Below, piece after piece: positions 23,605 to 32,300 of a DNA stretch of 64,000 bases. Position 1 is the stretch's first letter. The number at the start of each line of letters is the position of its first letter. This DNA is from PALSA-612 sp963742925 (GTDB lineage: Bacteria; Actinomycetota; Thermoleophilia; Gaiellales; Gaiellaceae). The stretch lies in the NCBI GenBank assembly GCA_963742925.1, contig CAVUNV010000005.1, forward strand, positions 310,001 through 374,000, in the 5' to 3' direction. The position numbers and the translations under genes are program-made. The notes under the pieces are model-generated. The model saw only the letters and a program-made list of their open reading frames with translations. It was not told the DNA's origin and did not search any database.

Positions 23605-25388
23605 CCGTCGTGCAGGAATTGAACGCGCTCGATGCCGCGATCGACGCGGGGACGCAACGCCTGCTCGACCTGCAGCATCCCGACGGCTACTGGGTCGGGG
23701 AGCTGGAGTCGAACGCGACCATGATCGCGGAGCACCTGTTCTGGCTCCACTTCATGGGCCTGCGCGACGCGGCCACGGACAGGAAGCTGGGGAACGAACT
23801 GCTCGCCCGGCAGCGCGACGACGGCACCTGGTCGAACTGGTTCGAGGGACCGGCCGACCTGTCGACGACGATCGAGTCGTACGTGGCGCTGAAGATGGTC
23901 GGCGTCGACGCAGGCGACCCGACCCGCGACTACATTCGGCAGCGCGGCGGCATCCCCAGGGCGCGCGTCTTCACGAAGTGCTTCCTCGCCCTGCTCGGCC
24001 AGTGGCCCTGGCAGCGTGTCTCGCCGGTGCCGCCGGAGATCGTCCTCCTGCCGCCGTGGTCGCCGTTCTCGATCTACAACCTGGCCTGCTGGGCCCGGCA
24101 GACCGTCGTGCCGCTCTCGGTCGTGATGGCGCTCCGCGCGACACGCCCGGCGACCGTCGACCTGAGGGAGATCGGTGCCCGTCCCGGCGAGACGACGCCT
24201 GTGCCACGTCCAGGCCCGCTCCGTCGCCGCGCGATCGCCGAGGCCGAGCGCTGGGTTCGCGCTCGCCAGGAGGCCGACGGGGGCTGGGGCGGGATCCAGC
24301 CGCCGTGGGTGTGGTCGATCCTGATGCTGGCGTCGCTCGGCCACGGGTTCGAGGACGAGCAGCTCCGCGCCGCGGTCGAGGGCTGGGGCGGATTCCTGAT
24401 CGACGAGGGCGATCGACTGCGGCCCGAAGCGTGCCAGTCACCCACCTGGGACACGGCGCTCGCCCTGCTCGGCCTGCGTGCCTGCGGCGTTCCGGCCGAC
24501 CATCCGCAGCTCGTCAGCGCGGGCGAGTGGTTGCTCGGCGAGGAGATCCGCAACCGTGGCGACTGGTCGGTGCGCGTGCCCGACCTCGAGCCGGGCGGCG
24601 GCTGGGCGTTCGAGTTCGCGAACGACCTCTATCCGGACATCGACGATGTCGCCGTGATCTGCCTGGCGCTCCGCGAGCTCGGCATGGGCGAGGACGCCGT
24701 CGCCCGCGGCCTGGCGTGGATGGAGGGCATGCAGTCGTCGAACGGCGGCTGGGGCGCGTTCGACGTCGACAACACGAGCGAGTGGCTCTACCGGATCCCC
24801 TTCTTCGACTTCGGGGCGGTCATCGACCCGCCGAGCGAGGACGTCGCCGGCCATGCGGTCGAGGCGCTGGCGCCGCACCCGGAGCACGCCGACGCCACGA
24901 GGCGCGGGCTCGACTACCTGCTCGCCGAACAGCAGCGTGACGGCTCCTGGTGGGGACGCTGGGGCGTCAACCACGTCTACGGGACCGCCGCCGTGCTGCC
25001 GGCGCTCGAGGCCGCGGGAGTCGACCACGGCCATCCCGCGTTCCGTCGCGCCGTCGCCTGGCTCGACTCCGTCCAGGCCGCGAACGGCGGCTTCGGCGAG
25101 GACATCCGCTCGTACCACGAGCCACAGTGGCGGGGCCGCGGAGTACCTACGGCTTCACAAACGGCCTGGGGAGTATTAGCCTACGTCGCGGCAGACGAGG
25201 CCGGCAGAGCTTCCGCCCGACGAGCGGCGGAGCACCTCTGCGCTACACAGCTCGACAACGGAGACTGGAGAGAGGAGCACTTCACCGGCACGGGGTTCCC
25301 GACCGACTTCATGATCCGCTATCACCTCTACCGTCTGCATTTCCCCCTCATGGCCCTTGGACGCCTACGCGAAAGGTTGAACGCATGA
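23601..25388 (+). CDS. shc: Squalene-hopene cyclase
   Basis: 595 residues, slightly shorter than the usual ~630. Cyclises squalene to hopene/hopanol in the membrane. The protonating Asp motif is DLYPDIDDVAVICLAL (DxDD, with Val where Thr is common), and QW-type repeats such as QRDDGTWSNWFEG, QEADGGWGGIQPP, QSSNGGWGAFDVDNT, QQRDGSWWGRWG and QAANGGFGEDI are present. YDVDNT-like GAFDVDNTSEW and DPPSEDVAGH are conserved. GTG start overlaps the hpnE stop (GTGA), and its own stop overlaps hpnH (ATGA). Confidence 0.95.
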   Translation: MTVVQELNALDAAIDAGTQRLLDLQHPDGYWVGELESNATMIAEHLFWLHFMGLRDAATDRKLGNELLARQRDDGTWSNWFEGPADLSTTIESYVALKMVGVDAGDPTRDYIRQRGGIPRARVFTKCFLALLGQWPWQRVSPVPPEIVLLPPWSPFSIYNLACWARQTVVPLSVVMALRATRPATVDLREIGARPGETTPVPRPGPLRRRAIAEAERWVRARQEADGGWGGIQPPWVWSILMLASLGHGFEDEQLRAAVEGWGGFLIDEGDRLRPEACQSPTWDTALALLGLRACGVPADHPQLVSAGEWLLGEEIRNRGDWSVRVPDLEPGGGWAFEFANDLYPDIDDVAVICLALRELGMGEDAVARGLAWMEGMQSSNGGWGAFDVDNTSEWLYRIPFFDFGAVIDPPSEDVAGHAVEALAPHPEHADATRRGLDYLLAEQQRDGSWWGRWGVNHVYGTAAVLPALEAAGVDHGHPAFRRAVAWLDSVQAANGGFGEDIRSYHEPQWRGRGVPTASQTAWGVLAYVAADEAGRASARRAAEHLCATQLDNGDWREEHFTGTGFPTDFMIRYHLYRLHFPLMALGRLRERLNA

Positions 25389-26389
25389 AATTCCCGCTGC
25401 GCTCGACGATTCAGATCGGCCGCTACGTCGCCGCCCAGAAGAAGAAGGGCGAGCTCTATCCGCTCGTGCTGATGCTCGAGCCGACGCTGGCGTGCAACAT
25501 CGCCTGCATCGGCTGCGGGAAGATCCGCGAGTACGAGTCCAACAAGGCGCGCCTGACCGTCGACGAGTGCATCGACTCCGCGGTCCAGTGCCCGGCACCG
25601 GTGGTGTCCGTCTGCGGCGGCGAGCCGCTGATCTTCAAGGGCATCGAGGACGTCGTCGCCGGCTTCCTCGAGATGAAGAAGACGGTCGAGCTGTGCACGA
25701 ACGCACTGCGCCTGGTCGAGTTCCTCGACGTCTTCAAGCCCGACCCGCGTCTCACCTTCGTCGTCCACCTCGACGGCATGCGCGAGATCCACGACTACAT
25801 CTGCGACTACCCGGGCCTCTGGGACGTCGCCGTCGACGCGATCCGCCAGGCGCGCAAGGCCGGCTTCCGTGTCTCGACGAACACGACGATCTTCAAGGAG
25901 TCCTCCGTCGACGACGTGATCGAGATGATGGGCTACATGACGAACGAGGTCGGGATCGACGGCCTGCTGATCGCCCCCGGCTACCAGTACTCGCAGATCG
26001 ACCCGGCGCTGACGATGACGCGGGCCGAGCACAGGGAGAAGTTCCGCAAGATCCGCGCGGCCGCCAAGGAGCACAACTACCGGTGGCTGGCGAGCCCGCT
26101 CTACCAGGACTTCCTCACCGGCGACCGGGAGCTCCCGTGCGCGCCGTGGGGGTCGATCACGCGCAACCCGTACGGCTGGAAAGGCCCGTGCTACCTGCTG
26201 ACGGACGGCATGTTCCCGTCCTACGAGGCCCTGATGGAGGGCATCGAGTGGGAGATGTACGGCCCGGGCAACGACCCGCGCTGCGAGCACTGCGCGATCC
26301 ACTGCGGCTTCGAGCCCGCCGCGGCCTTCGCGGCCACGTCGAGCATCAAGGAGACCGTCCGGAGCATGGCGTGGACCTTGAGCGGATGA
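25385..26389 (+). CDS. hpnH: HpnH, radical SAM adenosylhopane synthase
   Basis: 334 residues. EPTLACNIACIGCGKIREYE carries the C-x3-C-x2-C iron-sulfur/SAM motif, and VSVCGGEPLIF is the SAM-binding GGE. The C-terminal RCEHCAIHCGFEPAA cysteines are also conserved in the family. It joins 5'-deoxyadenosine to hopene, the first step of C35 hopanoid synthesis. Coupled on both sides by ATGA overlaps. Confidence 0.95.
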   Translation: MKFPLRSTIQIGRYVAAQKKKGELYPLVLMLEPTLACNIACIGCGKIREYESNKARLTVDECIDSAVQCPAPVVSVCGGEPLIFKGIEDVVAGFLEMKKTVELCTNALRLVEFLDVFKPDPRLTFVVHLDGMREIHDYICDYPGLWDVAVDAIRQARKAGFRVSTNTTIFKESSVDDVIEMMGYMTNEVGIDGLLIAPGYQYSQIDPALTMTRAEHREKFRKIRAAAKEHNYRWLASPLYQDFLTGDRELPCAPWGSITRNPYGWKGPCYLLTDGMFPSYEALMEGIEWEMYGPGNDPRCEHCAIHCGFEPAAAFAATSSIKETVRSMAWTLSG

Positions 26390-26964
26390 CGCTGATCTGC
26401 GCTACGAGGACCGAGGAGCGGGCCGCGCGCCGCCTGGGTGCCCGGACCGCTCTGGTCGGGATCGGAGCTCGACGCGAGCTGCCCGACGGGCCACTCGTGT
26501 CGTTCGGGCTCGCCGGTGGGCTCCACGACGGGATCGCATGCGGCGAGGTGCTCGACGCGACACGTGTCGTCGATGCCGACGGAACCGTGCTGTGGGAGGG
26601 AAGCCCCCTCGGCGTTCCCGGCGCGAGGCTCGGGACGATCCTGGCCGTCGACGCGATCCTCGACGATCCCGGCGAGCGGCGCCGGCTGCACGAGCGGACG
26701 GGCGCCGACGCCGCCGACATGGAGTCGGGAGCGCTCGCCCGGTCCGGCCGTCTCGCCGGCTGCCTGCGGGCGATCTCGGACACACCCGCCCGGACGCTCG
26801 GACCGCTCGCGGAGGTGCTCGACGCGGAAGGGCGGCTGAGGCCGTCCGGCGTCGCCCGCGCGCTCGCGGCTCCTCGCCACACCGGCCGCGCGCTCGCCGA
26901 CGTCCGCCGCGCCCTCGACGCCTTGCAACAGACTGTTGCAAGGACCGAATCGGTGGCTGCATGA
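26386..26964 (+). CDS. hpnG: HpnG, adenosylhopane nucleosidase/phosphorylase
   Basis: 192 residues of the purine nucleosidase (MTAN/PNP) fold, short for the family. LVSFGLAGGLHDGIACGEVL is the phosphate/ribose loop region, and GADAADMESGALAR contains the catalytic Met-Glu. It removes adenine from adenosylhopane to give (phospho)ribosylhopane. Position directly after hpnH and the ATGA overlap support the call. Confidence 0.88.
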   Translation: MTLICATRTEERAARRLGARTALVGIGARRELPDGPLVSFGLAGGLHDGIACGEVLDATRVVDADGTVLWEGSPLGVPGARLGTILAVDAILDDPGERRRLHERTGADAADMESGALARSGRLAGCLRAISDTPARTLGPLAEVLDAEGRLRPSGVARALAAPRHTGRALADVRRALDALQQTVARTESVAA

Positions 26965-27923
26965 GCTCGAACGGCAACCTCGGCTCGAACGGCAACGGAC
27001 GGCGGGTGCTGCTCGCGGCTCCGCGCTCCTTCTGCGCCGGCGTCGACCGCGCGATCGAGATCGTCGAGAAGCTGCTCGAGAGCAACGGGCCGCCGGTCTA
27101 CGTCCGCCACGAGATCGTCCACAACGCCAACGTCGTGCGACGCCTGGAGGCGCTGGGCGCCGTCTTCGTCGAGCACGAGGACGAGATTCCGCCCGGCGAG
27201 ATCTGCGTCCTCTCCGCACACGGCGTCGCGCCGGACGTGCGCGAGAACTGCGAGCGCAAGGGCCTGCGCGTCGTCGACGCCGTCTGCCCGCTCGTCTCCA
27301 AGGTGCACGCGGAGGCCCGGCGCTACGCGGACGGCGGCCACCTCGTCGCCCTGATCGGCCATGCCAACCACGTCGAGGTGATCGGGACGAAGGGCGAGCG
27401 ACCGGACAAGATCGTCGTCGTCGAGTCGCCCGAGGACGCGGCCAAGCTCGACACGAACGGGCAGCCGCTCGCCGTGATCACCCAGACGACGCTGTCGCTC
27501 GACGACGTGGCGGCCACCGTCGACGTGCTCGCGAGCCGCTTCGGCGACCTGAGACGACCCGGCGCCGAGGACATCTGCTACGCCACGCAGAATCGCCAGG
27601 ATGCCGTCAAGGAGATCGTGAGCAAGGGTGCGACGCTGCTGCTCGTGATCGGCTCGCCGACCAGCTCCAACGCGAACCGCCTCGTCGAGGTGGCCCAGGC
27701 CCGGGGTGCCGAGGCGACGCTGATCGACGGCGAGAGCCCGCTCGACCCCGGCCTTCTGAACGGTCACGAGATCGTCGGGCTCACCGCCGGGGCGTCAACG
27801 CCGGAGGGCCTCGTGCAGGCTGTCCTGACCACGCTGGCGGACCGCGGCTACGACGAGGTCGAGGAGATCACGGTCGCTCGCGAAGACGTACATTTCCGAC
27901 TGCCCAGGGAGGTGCACGCATGA
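26961..27923 (+). CDS. ispH: 4-hydroxy-3-methylbut-2-enyl diphosphate reductase
   Basis: 320 residues. The three cluster cysteines are in APRSFCAGVDRAIE, DAVCPLVSKVH and EDICYATQNRQDAV; SAHGVAPDVR and GSPTSSNANRLVE are conserved IspH segments. The enzyme makes IPP and DMAPP in the last step of the MEP pathway, so the hopanoid operon also carries precursor supply. The first ~12 residues (Asn/Gly-rich) are not conserved. Overlaps hpnG (ATGA). Confidence 0.95.
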   Translation: MSSNGNLGSNGNGRRVLLAAPRSFCAGVDRAIEIVEKLLESNGPPVYVRHEIVHNANVVRRLEALGAVFVEHEDEIPPGEICVLSAHGVAPDVRENCERKGLRVVDAVCPLVSKVHAEARRYADGGHLVALIGHANHVEVIGTKGERPDKIVVVESPEDAAKLDTNGQPLAVITQTTLSLDDVAATVDVLASRFGDLRRPGAEDICYATQNRQDAVKEIVSKGATLLLVIGSPTSSNANRLVEVAQARGAEATLIDGESPLDPGLLNGHEIVGLTAGASTPEGLVQAVLTTLADRGYDEVEEITVAREDVHFRLPREVHA

Positions 27924-28306
27924 CGTCCGTCGAGATCCCGAGCTCTGTCGCCGCAGCACTGCCGACCCTGGCGGTGTTCGACATCACGAACGAGATCTCG
28001 CGTGACGTCCGCAAGGCGGACATCGCCTCCGGCCTCGCCTACGTGACGCCCGTCGCTGCGACGTCGCTCATTCGCGTCACCGAGCGCGAGTCGGGGTTCT
28101 TCTGCGACTTCGAGGAGATGCTCTCCCGCCTCGTGCCGCTCACCGCCGAAACGCGCGAGCGGCTGATCCTCGGCCTGCTCGGCGCGCGCACCGAGCAGAT
28201 CCCGTTCACGGAGGGCCGGCTCGCCCTCGGCCAGTGGCAGCGCATCCTGCTGTTCGGCTTCAACGGCGACCCGCGCGCCGGCTACACACTGACGCTCGTC
28301 GGTTGA
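27920..28306 (+). CDS. yjbQ: YjbQ/UPF0047 family protein
   Basis: 128 residues. FDITNEISRDVRKADIASGL and FTEGRLALGQWQRILLFGF are the family's N- and C-terminal signatures. The central segment normally reads SPHTT; here it is TPVAATSLIRVTERESG, so the conserved His is missing. Some relatives have weak thiamine phosphate synthase activity; the role in a hopanoid operon is unknown. Overlaps ispH (ATGA). Confidence 0.8.
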   Translation: MTSVEIPSSVAAALPTLAVFDITNEISRDVRKADIASGLAYVTPVAATSLIRVTERESGFFCDFEEMLSRLVPLTAETRERLILGLLGARTEQIPFTEGRLALGQWQRILLFGFNGDPRAGYTLTLVG

Positions 28307-28308
28307 CG

Positions 28309-29307
28309 ATGCGGGCGTCGGCGCTCGCCGTCGTCGCGATCGCGACGCCGGCGCGCTCTCGCTCGGCTCGGCAACTGCTGCCGGCCCGTCCGCCCGCTCG
28401 CTCTCGGTGCGCGGCCAGATCGAGTCCATCTCGGCCGAACGGGGCCTCGTCGCCGCCCATGTCCACCCTGCGAGCGGCTGCGACTACGCCGCGATCTGGG
28501 CACCCTCGACCGGGGCGGTCTCCCGTGTCGAGCACTGCAGCTCGAGCGACGCCGTACTCCAGGATCTCACGCTGGCGGGCGGGACCGAGATCTGGTGGGA
28601 CTGGTCGAGCGGCAACCACGTCTACTGCGACGACGTCTACCGGGCGGCAGGCGGGAAAACACACGCTCTCGGCATCTGCGACGGCACCGAGGGCGACACG
28701 TACTACGAGCTCGCCGGCGATTCGACGCTCGTCGCGATCGGCGACTACTCGCGCTGCGAGGCCGACTGTACGGACGCGAACGGCAATCTGCTGCCGGACG
28801 GCGACTACGCCGTCGAGGTGAGGCGGCTGGGTGCGGGTAACAGGTTGACGACGGTGCTCGCTCCCCGCGACTTCCGCACCTTCCTCGACGCGGGTAACTG
28901 GCGCGTCGCCGTCATCGAGCCGAAGGCGACGCTCACGGTCTACGACTCCCACGGCACGAAGCTCTGGAGCCGGCAGGGCGTGACCGGCGTCCGGAACGGC
29001 TGGATCACCGGCGACGCTGTCGCCGTCCAGCAGACCGGCTCCGTCCGTCTCTACTCGCCGGCGGGAGCGGGGCCCTCGCGGGCGCTTCCGAGAGGGGCGC
29101 GGGTCGACGATGTCGCCGGCGGCCTCGCCGTCTACCGCGCCGGCTCGACGGTGCGCGTGCTCCGCCTGGCCGACGGCCGCGACCGGAAGCTCGTCACCGT
29201 CAAGGGGCTCGTCCAGGCTCAGATCACGCCCGCCGGCGTCTTCTACGCCGCCGGCCGCTCGGTCACTTTCGTGCCGATCGGCGTCGATCCTCCGGCTCCT
29301 AGCCTAG
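28309..29307 (+). CDS. Exported beta-propeller-like protein, unknown function (two probable frameshifts)
   Basis: ATG 28309 begins MRASALAVVAIATPA, and after a one-base deficit at about 28350 the frame continues LSLGSATAAGPSARSLSVRG, together forming a signal peptide. The mature part has repeated short blades (AAIWAPSTGAVSRV, TLTVYDSHGTKLWS, SVRLYSPAGAG, TVRVLRLADG) and several cysteines. In the main frame no stop occurs before the next gene; a one-base shift near 29282 gives the end SILRLLA and TAG at 29305-29307, which is taken as the real stop. Follows yjbQ by 2 bp and so may belong to the same transcript. Confidence 0.55.
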
Positions 29308-29313
29308 ACTGCG

Positions 29314-29319
29314 TATCAT
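29314..29319 (+). promoter_or_regulatory. -10 box TATCAT before the membrane gene at 29326
   Basis: Ends 6 bp before the ATG. A second candidate, TAGACT, lies at 29305-29310. Confidence 0.45.
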
Positions 29320-29325
29320 CCGCCC

Positions 29326-29979
29326 ATGGATCGGGCGCGCCGTCATCAGCGCCTCCTTTCGGCGCTCGCGTTCGGGTTGCTCGCGATCACGGCCGAGCTC
29401 GTCGGCGCGAGTCTCACGCATCGCATCGACCTCGGCCGGCACGTCCGCTCGCCGAGCTACAGCCACGCGGTCTACTACCCGGCACTCGTCGCGGCCGTGA
29501 AGGTCGGCCTGGCGCTCCTGCTCGCCCGGCTCGTCTGGCGCCTCGCGCGTGCCCACGCGACGGAGCGGACTGCGAAGCACGTCCTCGGCGTCGTCGCCGG
29601 CGACGTGCCGCGCGTTCGGATCAGGCTCACGCCGCGCCTCTGGCTGGCGTTCTTCACCGTCAGCGCGACCGGTTACCTCGTGCAGACCGACGCCGGCCGG
29701 GTCGCGCACGGCCGCTGGCCGCTGTTCTTCCCGTGGGTGCACACGTCGGCACTCCCCGTGTTCGCCGTGCTCGCCGTGCTGATGGCGGTGCTCTGGAGCG
29801 CGGTTCAGCGCTGGTTCGCCGACTACGAGCAGTACGTCGAGGACGCCGCCCGGCTCGCCCGCTCGCTCGGGCACGCTCGCGCCCCGGCGGTGCGCTTCCC
29901 GCGGATCGTCCTCGCGGTTCCACCTCGCCGTCTCTTCGGCCTCGTCTTCGACAGCCGGCCGCCTCCCGCCTCCGCGTAG
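29326..29979 (+). CDS. Multi-pass membrane protein, unknown function
   Basis: 217 residues with four predicted helices: SALAFGLLAITAELVGASL, YPALVAAVKVGLALLLARLV, LWLAFFTVSATGYLVQT and TSALPVFAVLAVLMAVLW. Two His residues lie just outside helices (THRIDLGRH, SHAVYYP). The C-terminal tail is basic with a heptad-like stretch. It may be a copper or respiratory accessory protein because of the following genes, but no motif shows this. Confidence 0.6.
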   Translation: MDRARRHQRLLSALAFGLLAITAELVGASLTHRIDLGRHVRSPSYSHAVYYPALVAAVKVGLALLLARLVWRLARAHATERTAKHVLGVVAGDVPRVRIRLTPRLWLAFFTVSATGYLVQTDAGRVAHGRWPLFFPWVHTSALPVFAVLAVLMAVLWSAVQRWFADYEQYVEDAARLARSLGHARAPAVRFPRIVLAVPPRRLFGLVFDSRPPPASA

Positions 29980-30053
29980 CCGTCGCTCCGCGCCCTGACC
30001 CTGCGCGCGTGCTCGCGGCGTCGTTTGTCGTCCCCTGGGGAGAGGAGGTGTCC

Positions 30054-30935
30054 GTGGAAGTCTCGACCGAACTCGCACAGAGCGTCGTCCGGCGTTCGCG
30101 GTGTGCCATGTTCGTGCTCGCGCTCGGGCCGCTGTGCTGCCTCGGCGGCGTGGTCTGGGCGCTCCTGCAGCCGTACCGGATCACGCTCCTGCACCCGTAC
30201 GGCCAGGGCGTCTGGTGGCTGCTCGCCGAGCCGCCGATCTACGTCGTCCTCGTCGGCCTCGCGTTCCACTGGCTCGTCGCGCCGGGCCTGATCGAGGATC
30301 TCGAGCGACGCGGAGCGGGAGCGAGGGTAGCCGTGCTCGCCAGATCGGCCTTCATGCCGCCCTCCGAGCACGTGCACTGGTGGTTCGCGACGGGGTTCCT
30401 GATCCTGGCGCTCTGCTTCGCGGCGCGCGCCGTGGTCGGGCCCGAGGTCTGGGACCGCCGGCCCTGGCGTCGCTACCTGTTCGGCAGCCTGTTGTTCGCG
30501 ATGGGCCTGCTCATGTTCCCGGTCATGGTCTTCTTCACGAACTCGACCATCCACATGGTCGCGCACGGCTCGTGGGCGGAGACGATGATGCTCGCCGGCG
30601 GTGCCCAGCTCGGTCTCGCCGCCGGCAAGCTGAAGAGCCCGCTCTGGAACCTGACGATCCCGCTCGGGCTCTTCGTCGGCGGCGTCGCGATCCTCGTGCA
30701 CGAGCAGAACTCCTGGCTCTACTCGCGCGCCGCCTTCGGGCACCACCTGCTCGGCTGGATCGCGATCGGCGGCGCCGTGATCCCGCTCGTGCTGACGTTC
30801 CGGCCGCGCTCGCTCGTGACCGGGCTCTGCTTCGCGGCGCTGCTCGTCTCGGTCTCGACGGTGCTCTACGCCGATCGCGACACGGCACCGATCTTCGGCC
30901 ACCTCTCGCCCGAAGCAGGGCACCCGCACCGATGA
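30054..30935 (+). CDS. Seven-helix membrane protein next to copC-copD
   Basis: 293 residues, about seven helices. Histidines are positioned near helix ends (VGLAFHWLVAPG, STIHMVAHGSWAET, VAILVHEQNSW, AAFGHHLLGW), reminiscent of CtaG/CopD-type copper-handling membrane proteins, though the sequence is not recognised. GTG 30054 is chosen for the strong AGGAGG RBS 5 bp upstream. Its stop overlaps the copC-copD start (ATGA), so the two are coupled. Confidence 0.65.
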   Translation: MEVSTELAQSVVRRSRCAMFVLALGPLCCLGGVVWALLQPYRITLLHPYGQGVWWLLAEPPIYVVLVGLAFHWLVAPGLIEDLERRGAGARVAVLARSAFMPPSEHVHWWFATGFLILALCFAARAVVGPEVWDRRPWRRYLFGSLLFAMGLLMFPVMVFFTNSTIHMVAHGSWAETMMLAGGAQLGLAAGKLKSPLWNLTIPLGLFVGGVAILVHEQNSWLYSRAAFGHHLLGWIAIGGAVIPLVLTFRPRSLVTGLCFAALLVSVSTVLYADRDTAPIFGHLSPEAGHPHR

Positions 30936-32288
30936 GGAGAGCCGTCCTCCTCGCGCTCCTCGTTGCGCTCGCCGCTCCGGCTTCGGCCTTCGCGCATGCC
31001 TCGATCCGCGCCTCGAAACCAGGCCCGCGGCAGCGGCTCGAGCAGTCGCCCCGGCGCGTCGAGATCGACTTCGACCAGGCGGTGAAGGTGTTCCCGAACG
31101 GGCTCGAGGTCTACGACGCGCGAGGCCGTGCAGCTCGCGCGTGGTGTCCACTCCGAGAGCGGCGGCCACGCGATCGTGGCCGGCCTCTCCCGCCTGCCGA
31201 AGGGCGCCTACACGGTGCGCTGGCAGGCGCTGTCCGGCGACGGGCACGTCGTCTCCGGCGTCTACACGTTCGGCGTGCGGGTCGCGGCGCCCGAGCCGAC
31301 CGATGCCTACGGAGCCTCCGGCCCGACGACGACGGAGGACGTTCTCCGCTGGCTCTACTTCGTCTGCCTGGCGCTCCTGATCGGCGGCATCGCCTTCCGC
31401 CTCGTGGTGCTGCCCCGCAGCGTGCCGCACTCGTTCGAGCGGGTGTTCTACGCACTCGCGCTGGGCGGCGCCGTCGGCGCGATCCAGCTCGGCATCGTCG
31501 CCTTCCTGGCTCGTGCCCAGGATGCGCTGCAGCTTCCGTTCGGCCGCTTCGTCTACGGAGACCTGTCGGTGTTCGCCTACGGGACCCGTTTCGGGATCGC
31601 CTTCGTCGTGATGACGCTCGGCCTCGCGCTCGTGACCGCCCTCGTCTTTCTCGCCTGGCTGACCGACCGTCCGCGGCCGTTCCTCTGGCCCGCGCTCGCG
31701 CTGTCGATCGGCCTCGCGGCCGGCCTGTCGCTCTCGGGCCACTCCGCGGTCGATCCTCCGGTCTCCAAGTGGTCGGAGCTCGCCGACTGGGTGCACCTCT
31801 CGGCCGCCTCGCTCTGGGCGGGGGGCGTCGTCATGCTGCTCGTCGCCTTCCTGACGGCGCCGGCGATCCGGCGCGAGGCGTTCGTCCGGTTCGCGCGCCT
31901 CGCTCCGCTCCTGATCGGCCTGTTGCTCGCGGCGGGGATCTACCTGAGCGTGCTGCGGCTGCCGGCGCTGCACGACCTGTGGACGACCGGCTACGGCCAC
32001 GTGCTGCTCGTCAAGCTCTCGCTCGTGGCGCTGGCGCTCGCCTGGGGCGGCTTCCACCACTTCGTCGTCGAGCCGCGGCTCGCCCGCCCCGGCGTGCAGG
32101 GCCGCGTCAGCGGGAGCCTCGCCGGCGAGATGACGGTCGGGCTGGCCGTGCTGCTCGTCGCCGCGTTCCTCGTCAACTCGAAGCCGCCCGCCCGGCAGGC
32201 GCCGAGCCCGACGCAGGCAATCGGCGCAGCCCGTCGGGACTCATCGGTGCGAGGGAGTAACCGCAAGAACAGATGCCACGCCGGCTAA
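30932..32288 (+). CDS. CopC-CopD fusion, copper resistance/uptake (one frameshift)
   Basis: Signal peptide, then a CopC domain beginning AFAHASIRASKPGPRQRLEQ (His at the mature N-terminus is a copper ligand) and ending GGHAIVAGLSRLPKGAYTVR and SGDGHVVSGVYTFGV; then a CopD membrane domain of eight or so helices with SLSGHSAVDPP, DWVHLSAASLWAGG and YGHVLLVKLSLVALALAWGG. One extra base at 31121 (GCGCGAGGCC) separates VFPNGLEVYDA from EAVQLARGVHS; the span is 452 codons plus one base. The protein binds copper outside and moves it across the membrane. Confidence 0.88.
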
Positions 32289-32300
32289 CGTTCCGGGCGC

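Noticed and set aside
24760..24795. DVDNT in the cyclase as a damaged DxDD catalytic motif
   Set aside because: The true catalytic motif is PDIDDVAV about 130 bp earlier; GAFDVDNTSEW is a normal conserved segment next to a QW repeat.
22368..25388. Apparent HpnE-squalene cyclase fusion
   Set aside because: Exists only because of one extra base at 23270; the true HpnE end and a GTGA overlap with the cyclase are found in the next frame.
28407..30935. Apparent fusion of the propeller-like protein with the seven-helix membrane protein
   Set aside because: The middle third is a shadow of the gene at 29326, and the second protein has its own RBS and GTG at 30054.
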